Shown in pieces: positions 1 to 3,804 of a stretch of 5,430 bases of DNA. A program made the position numbers and the translations under genes. Source of the stretch: Haloferacaceae archaeon. Lineage in GTDB: Archaea > Halobacteriota > Halobacteria > Halobacteriales > Haloferacaceae. Location: contig JAHENP010000057.1 of NCBI GenBank assembly GCA_018609965.1, positions 1 to 5,430 of the forward strand, given 5' to 3'. Under the pieces are notes generated by a model that saw only the letters and a program-made list of their open reading frames with translations, had not been told where the DNA came from and did no database searches. Every line of letters starts with the position of its first letter. Positions within the stretch are counted from its first letter, which is position 1.

Positions 1-184
1 CTGTGTGTCACGTGTCTCCCGTGTGCCTCCCCAGGTCCGTCTGTGTGCCTCGTCCCCCCCCGTCGGTCTGCGTCGCCCCCGTGTCCGTCCTCCCACTCGC
101 CCGCGTCTCTCCCTCGTCTACGTCGTTGCTCGCGATCTGTGAGCGTAGCACTGTCGGCGTCTTGTCTGGCGCCGCGTCGCTCGA

Positions 185-250
185 ACCGGCCGTGAGGGCC
201 GGTCGGTACGCGTTGGGTTGTGGTTGGGACACAAGTCCGGCCGCGTACCG
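185..250 (+). other. Two abutting perfect stem-loops (possible structured RNA or DNA element)
   Basis: ACCGGCC (185-191) pairs with GGCCGGT (197-203) around a 5-base loop. Directly next to it CGGTACGCG (204-212) pairs perfectly with CGCGTACCG (242-250), enclosing a 29-base loop. That loop contains GGTTGGGACA (222-231), the 10-mer also found immediately before two start codons in this window, and a small GGAC/GTCC stem (227-238). Nine plus seven perfect pairs with no gap between the stems is unlikely to be casual, although high GC favours palindromes. I see no clear TATA box about 27 bases upstream, so a dedicated RNA gene is only a possibility. The element could equally be a protein-binding DNA site or a decayed leader. 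Confidence 0.4.
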
Positions 251-358
251 GTCACACCGTACAAACTACCAGTAGATAAACATTTTGTGAGTAACCGAGT
301 GAACGGCTCGTCGCGCGCCGTCGTTCTGCCAGAGCCTCCAGAACGCACCGGCTCGTCG

Positions 359-386
359 TGTCACTCTCGGAGTGACAGCCCTTTTC
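359..386 (+). terminator. Terminator-like hairpin with T run
   Basis: TGTCACTC (359-366) pairs with GAGTGACA (370-377) around a TCG loop, and TTTT follows at 382-385. A stable hairpin plus short T run on the + strand resembles an intrinsic terminator. No gene is called upstream on that strand, so either it ends an unannotated transcript from the left flank or it is a palindromic site upstream of the TrmB-like gene. A further 7-bp stem (CGTTCTG 322-328 with CAGAACG 339-345) lies just before it. Confidence 0.35.
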
Positions 387-407
387 TCGCCGGGGGTGGT
401 GACGACG

Positions 408-416
408 ATTATTTAC
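408..416 (+). promoter_or_regulatory. TATA box of the TrmB-like gene
   Basis: TTATTTAC stands out as an AT-rich island in GC-rich surroundings. A start about 25-30 bases downstream would put the transcript 5' end near 435-440, giving a leader of roughly 30-35 bases that begins at or just before the stem-loop at 439-457. Confidence 0.5.
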
Positions 417-438
417 TCTGTCGGACTAACAGTTAACG

Positions 439-470
439 AACCCGCGGTCAGCGGGTTGTAGGTTGGGACA
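439..470 (+). promoter_or_regulatory. Structured leader: stem-loop plus GGTTGGGACA box abutting ATG
   Basis: AACCCGC (439-445) and GCGGGTT (451-457) form a perfect 7-bp stem with a 5-base loop. Three bases later comes GGTTGGGACA (461-470), and the ATG at 471 follows with no gap. The same order, with an unrelated stem sequence but the identical box and the identical 3-base gap, occurs before the DUF7344 gene at 3173. The box does not resemble a Shine-Dalgarno sequence. It may be a translation-control element, an RNA-binding site, or an operator covering the start; which is not decidable here. Confidence 0.55.
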
Positions 471-1271
471 ATGAGCGAAGACAGTGCAGCGACGACGGCC
501 GCAGAGTTACTCCAGCAGCTCGGGCTGCGGGAGTACGAGGCAAAGTGTTTCGTCGGACTGACGCAGTTGTCGAGCGGGACGGCGAAACAGCTCGGTGAGA
601 TTACCGACGTACCACGGACGCGTGTCTACGACGCGATCCGCGTACTGGAGGCAGAAGGGCTCGTCGAGGTCCAACACTCCAGCCCGAAACGGTTCCGTGC
701 GGTGCCGTTGTCGGAGGCGACGACCACGCTCCGCGGGCAGTACGACGAACGGATCGAACGGCTTGCGAGCGCGCTGGCGAATGTCGAACAGGTCGACGAG
801 GAGGACGAACGGATCGCCCAGGAGGTGTGGGCGCTCTCCAGTGCGGACGCCGTCGCCAACCGGACGGCGGAACTCGTCCGGGCGGCGACCGACGAGGTCG
901 TGCTCGTCGTCGGGCACGAGTCGTTGTTGAGTGACTCGCTCGCGGAGACGCTGGGGAACTGTGACGACGGCGTCGAGGTCGTGATCGGTGCCGTCGACGA
1001 GACGGTGAACGAGCGGGCCAGCGAGGCCGTGCCGCGGGCGACGACGTTCGTCTCCGGGCTCGGCTGGCTCGCCGACGGCGACGATCAGGTCACCGTCGGC
1101 CGGTTGTTGCTCGTCGACCGCGCGAACATCCTCCTCAGCACGGCCGATCCAGAAGTGGGCGACGAACACGCGGTGTTCGGACGCGGCTTCCGGAACGGAC
1201 TCGTGGTCGTCACGCGCCGGCTGATGGCACAGGGGTTGCTCGCGGAACGGGACCCCGACGGTCCCGAGTGA
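471..1271 (+). CDS. TrmB-family transcriptional regulator
   Basis: A 266-residue DNA-binding regulator of the archaeal TrmB type. Residues about 12-78 form the winged helix-turn-helix: LGLREYEAKCFVGL opens the domain in the way usual for the family, the recognition helix is around VPRTRVYDAIRVLEAEGL (47-64), and the wing is VQHSSPKRFRAVP (67-79). A helix with coiled-coil character (about 80-115) follows. The C-terminal half (about 118-250) is an alpha/beta domain like the PLD-like effector part of haloarchaeal TrmB proteins (EVVLVVGHESLL, VEVVIGAV, GRLLLVDRANILLS). Characterised TrmB proteins sense sugars and control sugar uptake or metabolism, but the family is large and no ligand can be named here. 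ATG at 471 is favoured because it starts the conserved N-terminus and lies at the end of the leader box. It appears monocistronic: a TATA box and leader lie upstream and a hairpin directly follows the stop. Acidic, with GC-rich third positions like its neighbours. Family call firm, target unknown. Confidence 0.9.
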   Translation: MSEDSAATTAAELLQQLGLREYEAKCFVGLTQLSSGTAKQLGEITDVPRTRVYDAIRVLEAEGLVEVQHSSPKRFRAVPLSEATTTLRGQYDERIERLASALANVEQVDEEDERIAQEVWALSSADAVANRTAELVRAATDEVVLVVGHESLLSDSLAETLGNCDDGVEVVIGAVDETVNERASEAVPRATTFVSGLGWLADGDDQVTVGRLLLVDRANILLSTADPEVGDEHAVFGRGFRNGLVVVTRRLMAQGLLAERDPDGPE

Positions 1272-1288
1272 GGGCCGGTCGCCGGCCC
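1272..1288 (+). terminator. GC hairpin directly after the TrmB-like stop codon
   Basis: GGGCCGG (1272-1278) pairs perfectly with CCGGCCC (1282-1288) around a TCG loop, beginning at the base after the TGA. Position suggests 3'-end formation or mRNA protection. No T run follows, so termination is inferred from placement alone. Confidence 0.4.
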
Positions 1289-1368
1289 AGACGGGTGCAG
1301 CGCCACACGTCGCCGGGCGGGAGTCGAGGGGCGTGGTGCGGTCGTTGTTTGCCGGCCACTAACACGCG

Positions 1369-1401
1369 CTGTCGTCCGACAGTCAGAGAGTAACTAATTA
1401 C
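1369..1401 (+). promoter_or_regulatory. Operator-like inverted repeat and TATA box of the winged-helix gene
   Basis: CTGTCG (1369-1374), two bases, then CGACAG (1377-1382) forms a perfect short inverted repeat about 10 bases upstream of TAACTAATTAC (1391-1401), the AT-rich island most likely to be the TATA/BRE region. Expected transcription start is near 1422, leaving a leader of about 45 bases. An inverted repeat just upstream of BRE/TATA is a position used by archaeal activators and some repressors. Confidence 0.4.
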
Positions 1402-1426
1402 CTCACGCCCCACTGTCCGGTGTCGG

Positions 1427-1475
1427 GACGGCCCGCGCGGGCCGTCAGTTTGGATGTGATCACAGTGTGAGTCAC
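1427..1475 (+). promoter_or_regulatory. 20-bp perfect palindrome and TGTGA/TCACA half-site cluster over the start codon
   Basis: GACGGCCCGC (1427-1436) is followed at once by its exact reverse complement (1437-1446), a perfect 20-bp palindrome that in RNA could form an 8-bp stem with a GCGC tetraloop. Next come TGTGATCACA (1455-1464, a perfect 10-bp palindrome), TGTGA (1466-1470) and TCAC (1472-1475), so alternating TGTGA/TCACA half-sites run across the GTG start at 1467. This placement suits autorepression or control of translation. What binds is unknown. Confidence 0.45.
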
Positions 1476-1847
1476 GAACCCACGTTCCCACGAACTGCCG
1501 AACCGAACGTTGACGCCGCGGTCGTCTCGGACCCGGACCGGACGACGGCGGTGGTCGACACCGCCGCCGACCCGGAGTGTCGACAGCTTCTCGCGGCGGC
1601 CGGCGACGAACCACGGTCGGTGCGCGAACTCGGCGAGGCCGCCGGGGTCCCGTTGTCGACCGCCTACCGGAAGCTCGGCCGGCTCGCCGCCGCCGGTCTC
1701 CTGCAGGAGGGCACCCGAGTGGTGTCGGCCGGCCGACCGCCGACGGTGTACACTCGTGTCGCGCGGGCCGCCTCGGTCCGCGTGTTTGCGGACGGCCAGA
1801 TCGAGGCGGTCCTGTTCTCACAGCCCGACGACGCCGGGAGTGACTGA
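1467..1847 (+). CDS. Small winged helix-turn-helix regulator
   Basis: A 126-residue protein with one winged-helix domain of the ArsR/MarR-like type common in haloarchaea. After a disordered N-terminus (1-35), DPECRQLLAAAGDEPRSVRELGEAAG (about 35-60) supplies the first helices, VPLSTAYRKLGRLAAAGLL (61-79) is the recognition helix region, and EGTRVVSAGRPPTVYTRV (81-98) is the beta-hairpin wing. The last strand region (VRVFADGQIEAVLF, 104-117) may serve dimerisation. No metal-binding cysteine cluster or ligand domain is visible (only one Cys, residue 38), so a metal sensor of classical ArsR type is unlikely. The start is a GTG embedded in the half-site cluster, with no nearby in-frame ATG. It ends 45 bases before the convergent DUF2267 gene. 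Its targets cannot be read from sequence; autoregulation is a reasonable inference from the palindromes at its own start. Confidence 0.8.
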   Translation: MSHEPTFPRTAEPNVDAAVVSDPDRTTAVVDTAADPECRQLLAAAGDEPRSVRELGEAAGVPLSTAYRKLGRLAAAGLLQEGTRVVSAGRPPTVYTRVARAASVRVFADGQIEAVLFSQPDDAGSD

Positions 1848-1892
1848 TCGGTCACGCGCCGGACGCGAGCCGAGTGGAGTCGTCGGCCCCCG

Positions 1893-2381
1893 TCACGCCG
1901 CCTCCGAGAGATCGACCAACGCGAACAGGTCGTCGTACGCCGTCGGGAGCACGTCTTCGAGTCGGGCGAGCGTCGAGTGTGGTGTCACGTCGGCGACCTG
2001 TTCGAGGACGACCATCGCGTGGTACTCCGCCGTCTCCGGCGTGGTGTCCGCGCGGTCCGCGACCCGTCTACAGAACCTCTCGTAGTCGAACGCCTGCCCG
2101 GAGTCGGCGCGGGCGAGGAACAACTGGATCTCCGCCGGGAGCGGGCCGGCCAACGCCCGGGCGGTGTCGTCGTCGACACGCTCGCCGAGCGTGGTCACGA
2201 CCGCTCGCACGACACGAGTCGCTTCACTCTCGTCGGCGAGAACGAGTTGTCGCCGGACGACCGTCGTGAACGTCTCGAAACTCACAGGAGACGCCTCTCT
2301 GTGGCCGTCACCTGCGAATTCGTCGTGGCCGTCCCCTGCGGACTCGTCGTGACCGTCACCTGCGGGGTGTGTGTCTGACAC
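1893..2381 (-). CDS. DUF2267 family protein
   Basis: A 162-residue acidic soluble protein matching the DUF2267 pattern: two related helical halves, each with a helix bearing hydrophobic residues, an LP motif and a following helix. The first half runs about 34-90 (FETFTTVVRRQL, VVRAVVTTLGERV, ALAGPLPAEIQLFL) and the second about 98-157 (FDYERFCRRVADRA, AEYHAMVVLEQVADV, LEDVLPTAYDDLFALV). The biochemical role of DUF2267 is not established, although such proteins are common in haloarchaea and in some bacteria. Residues 7-30 are three tandem 8-residue units of the form AGDGHDEx, giving a flexible acidic tail with His residues. A second GTG at 2285-2283 (residue 33) lies exactly at the start of the conserved domain, so a shorter 130-residue form is possible. 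I prefer the GTG at 2381 because a TATTAG box is well placed for it. There are no membrane segments. It is transcribed alone, divergent from the HalOD1 gene. Confidence 0.8.
   Translation of the reverse strand: MSDTHPAGDGHDESAGDGHDEFAGDGHREASPVSFETFTTVVRRQLVLADESEATRVVRAVVTTLGERVDDDTARALAGPLPAEIQLFLARADSGQAFDYERFCRRVADRADTTPETAEYHAMVVLEQVADVTPHSTLARLEDVLPTAYDDLFALVDLSEAA
2301..2372 (-). repeat. Three tandem 24-base repeats inside the DUF2267 gene
   Basis: Units lie at 2301-2324, 2325-2348 and 2349-2372, all beginning GTGGCCGTC or GTGACCGTC on the + strand and continuing with CCTGCG. They encode the eight-residue repeat AGDGHDEx. The period is a multiple of three, so copy number could change by slippage without breaking the frame. 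Confidence 0.85.
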
Positions 2382-2394
2382 GTGTGTCTCACTG

Positions 2395-2423
2395 CCCGAC
2401 AGTCGGGTCGGGAACGACTAATA
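2395..2423 (-). promoter_or_regulatory. Promoter of the DUF2267 gene with start-site palindrome
   Basis: On the minus strand TATTAG (2423-2418) lies about 37 bases before the GTG at 2381, placing transcription start near 2394 and a leader of about 13 bases. CCCGAC-A-GTCGGG (2395-2407), a perfect 6-bp inverted repeat around one base, sits between TATA and the predicted start, a position where bound protein would block initiation. The same AT-rich island read on the + strand precedes an ATG at 2446 by about 25 bases, but that frame looks spurious. Confidence 0.4.
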
Positions 2424-2490
2424 CGCGGGTCGTTGTTCTCACAAGATGGCGAGAGAGCCGCCAGAGACGGAGTGTGTGACGGGTACGACC

Positions 2491-2522
2491 GGTTGTGACG
2501 ACTACACATCACAACCTTTAGT
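2491..2522 (+). promoter_or_regulatory. Promoter and operator of the HalOD1 gene
   Basis: GGTTGTGA (2491-2498), ten bases, then TCACAACC (2509-2516) is a perfect 8-bp inverted repeat abutting the TATA-like CCTTTAG (2515-2521). The half-site centres are 18 bases apart, fitting a dimeric helix-turn-helix protein on one face of the helix. An extra TGTGACG (2475-2481) repeats TGTGACG (2494-2500) at a 19-base interval. Predicted transcription start is near 2545, leaving about 19 bases before the GTG at 2564. The inner TGTGA/TCACA words match those over the start of the winged-helix gene at 1467. Confidence 0.5.
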
Positions 2523-2563
2523 CGGGCGCGCACCGTCGTCTTTCATCGAGGCGTTCAACGCAC

Positions 2564-2872
2564 GTGACAGAACCAGACGACAGCCAGCCACCGAACGAGG
2601 TGCGCGAGACGAACGGGTCGACACACGTTCGGCAGAACGCGGCCGACCAGACGGTGACGACACAGGTCGCGACGGCTGTCGCCGACGCGCTCGGCACCAG
2701 GGAAGACGATCTCACGCCGGTCGGCACCGTCCTCAACGCCGAGGCACTCAACCAGCTGTTCGTCGGCGGTGACGACGCCAGTGTCGTCGTCGGGTTCGAC
2801 TACGAAGGCTGTCGGGTGACCGTCGACGCCGACCAGATCGCGGTCGACCCGCCACACCACACGTTCCCGTGA
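2564..2872 (+). CDS. Stand-alone HalOD1 output domain protein
   Basis: A 102-residue acidic protein whose second half fits the haloarchaeal HalOD1 output domain. VTTQVATAVADALGTREDDLTPVGTVLNAEALNQLF (31-66) corresponds to the usual helix with an acidic Asp-Leu-Pro-like turn followed by the ALxxLF helix. ASVVVGFDYEGCRVTVDADQIAV (72-94) is the terminal beta-hairpin of the form F-x-Y-x-G-x-x-V-T-V. The first 30 residues look disordered. HalOD1 domains also occur as C-terminal partners of receiver or PAS sensor modules; here there is no sensor, so it would have to act with a partner protein. Its molecular activity is not established. The start is GTG at 2564, with no better upstream in-frame start in a spacer that carries a convincing promoter. 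A longer frame from an ATG at 2446 overlaps it out of register and is Arg-rich, so it is rejected. Confidence 0.8.
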   Translation: MTEPDDSQPPNEVRETNGSTHVRQNAADQTVTTQVATAVADALGTREDDLTPVGTVLNAEALNQLFVGGDDASVVVGFDYEGCRVTVDADQIAVDPPHHTFP

Positions 2873-2926
2873 GTCGCGACGACCCTCGAACCCGGAGCAT
2901 CGAGGCCGCAGAGTCGGTCAGTGAGG

Positions 2927-3018
2927 CCGTACGGTCGGTTACCCGGGTGGTGAACCGTCGGTTATTCAGGTCATGAACCGTCGATTACACAAGCCGTAAC
3001 CCGTCGGTTATCCTGGCC
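2927..3018 (+). repeat. Four tandem 23-base repeats (operator-like array)
   Basis: Units at 2927-2949, 2950-2972, 2973-2995 and 2996-3018 keep an exact 23-base period, with TCGGTTA (TCGATTA in unit 3) at the same offset in each. Units 2-4 start with a GTGAACCG or GTAACCCG-like word, so each contains a near palindrome of the form AACCG-t-CGGTT (perfect at 2953-2963). A degenerate fifth unit begins at 3019 and holds ACCG-AGA-CGGT (3025-3035). The array ends about 30 bases before the TATA box of the DUF7344 gene, where an activator would bind. There are no unique spacers, so it is not a CRISPR. Confidence 0.75.
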
Positions 3019-3048
3019 GTAACTACCGAGACGGTCTTCGGGGAGTGG

Positions 3049-3172
3049 TTTTATCCGTCTGTCACAGAAAGTAGATGTTGGAGCGGTCACACGTCACACG
3101 CCGCACACGGCGAGGTGGCTGTCGCAAACTGAGGAGACGGCGGGGCGGAGACCGCCGGATGGTTGGGACACA
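3049..3172 (+). promoter_or_regulatory. TATA box and long structured leader of the DUF7344 gene
   Basis: TTTTATC (3049-3055) is the only strong TATA candidate; transcription would start near 3080, leaving a leader of about 90 bases, long for a haloarchaeon. The leader has a CGCCG/CGGCG hairpin (3099-3103 with 3108-3112) and a second stem CGGCGG (3138-3143) with CCGCCG (3152-3157). Three bases after the second stem comes GGTTGGGACA (3161-3170), then CA and the ATG at 3173. This reproduces the stem, 3-base gap and box arrangement before the TrmB-like gene. Confidence 0.5.
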
Positions 3173-3784
3173 ATGCAACTACTCGGAGACTCGCGGTCGG
3201 ACGGAGAGCCGAACGCACAGAGGCGACCAGTGACGGCTGGCGAGACGGAGTTGGACCGCGACCGGGTGTTCGCGCTCCTGAAGAACCCACGGCGGCGGGC
3301 GGTGTTGGTACACCTACGGGAGACGCCGACGACGACGCTGAGCGACCTCGCAGACCAGATCGCCGCCGAGGAGAACGACACCACGCCCGAACAGCTGTCG
3401 TCGTCGGAACGGAAACGGGTGTACATCAGCCTCTACCAGAACCACCTGCCGAAGCTCGCGGAGTTTGGTGCGATCGACTACGACCAGAGTCGTGGGGATG
3501 TCAGTCGCTGTGAGCGGGCGCGTCGGCTCCAACAGTACCTCGACCGACTCGACCGCGAGGCCGACACCTCGGAGTCGCGGTCGCGGACGATCCGGTCCGT
3601 CGGGGGTGTCGTCGGCCTGGTGTCGCTGATCGGTGTCGTCGGGCTCCCGGAGATCGGGTTCGTCTGGGCGGCCGTCGCCGCGGCCGCACTGCTCGGTGTG
3701 AGTCTGTACGAACACCTCGACAGCGGCTCCCCCGACGCCGTACGGCGGCGTCTGCGAGCGGCGCTGGCGACGGTTCGGCGCTGA
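3173..3784 (+). CDS. DUF7344 domain protein with two C-terminal membrane segments
   Basis: A 203-residue protein. Residues about 28-110 match the haloarchaeal DUF7344 winged-helix domain: DRVFALLKNPRRRAVLVHL (30-48), TTTLSDLADQIAAEENDTTPE (53-73), then SSERKRVYISLYQNHLPKL (77-95) and the wing FGAIDYDQSRGDV (98-110). A basic and acidic linker with several Arg residues (111-140) follows. Two hydrophobic helices (about 143-159 and 161-179) then form a membrane hairpin, and the tail is Arg-rich. The layout suggests a membrane-tethered DNA-binding regulator with its winged helix in the cytoplasm; the signal it senses is unknown. The ATG at 3173 is supported by the leader box two bases upstream. 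Upstream it has a 23-base repeat array that could be its own or a partner regulator's binding site. It converges with the transporter gene, 20 bases between stop codons, so co-transcription is excluded but read-through interference is possible. Confidence 0.85.
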   Translation: MQLLGDSRSDGEPNAQRRPVTAGETELDRDRVFALLKNPRRRAVLVHLRETPTTTLSDLADQIAAEENDTTPEQLSSSERKRVYISLYQNHLPKLAEFGAIDYDQSRGDVSRCERARRLQQYLDRLDREADTSESRSRTIRSVGGVVGLVSLIGVVGLPEIGFVWAAVAAAALLGVSLYEHLDSGSPDAVRRRLRAALATVRR

Positions 3785-3804
3785 GTACCGTCGAGACCGC
3801 GTCG

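Larger units (their letters stand above)
1..470. other. Gene-free left flank with C/T-rich tract
   Basis: No reading frame here looks like a normal haloarchaeal gene. Bases 1-120 are strongly pyrimidine-rich on the + strand, with loosely repeated GTCYGTCTGTG-like words (TGTGCCTC recurs near 21 and 44). A minus-strand frame from a GTG at 232 to a stop at 8 would give 74 residues with a TQTD/TDTG-rich tail. A TTTATC box at 276-281 on that strand is suitably placed, but the protein is not notably acidic and I recognise no family, so it is not called. The right half of this stretch holds stem-loops, a terminator-like hairpin and the promoter of the next gene, listed separately. Confidence 0.6.

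Noticed and set aside
8..232. Minus-strand 74-residue frame with TQTD/TDTG-rich tail
   Set aside because: A TTTATC box is placed suitably, but the sequence is low-complexity, not notably acidic, and overlaps the stem-loops; not enough to call a gene.
218..436. 72-residue + strand frame upstream of the TrmB-like gene
   Set aside because: TTG start, neutral or basic composition unlike haloarchaeal proteins, and it runs through a terminator-like hairpin and the TATA box of the next gene.
507..1169. 220-residue minus-strand frame antisense to the TrmB-like gene
   Set aside because: The composition mirrors GC-rich codons of the + strand gene and shows no domain; the TrmB-like reading is convincing.
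1210..1821. 203-residue minus-strand frame across the 1272-1466 spacer and the winged-helix gene
   Set aside because: Arg- and Pro-rich, not acidic, overlaps a recognisable winged-helix gene, and has no plausible promoter.
2446..2772. ATG frame with a TATA-like box 25 bases upstream
   Set aside because: The spacing suits a leaderless start, but the protein becomes an Arg-rich shadow of the HalOD1 gene after about 40 codons and no short stop gives a credible small protein.
2927..3018. CRISPR-like repeat array
   Set aside because: The units are directly tandem at 23 bases with no unique spacers and the repeats are degenerate, which fits an operator array.
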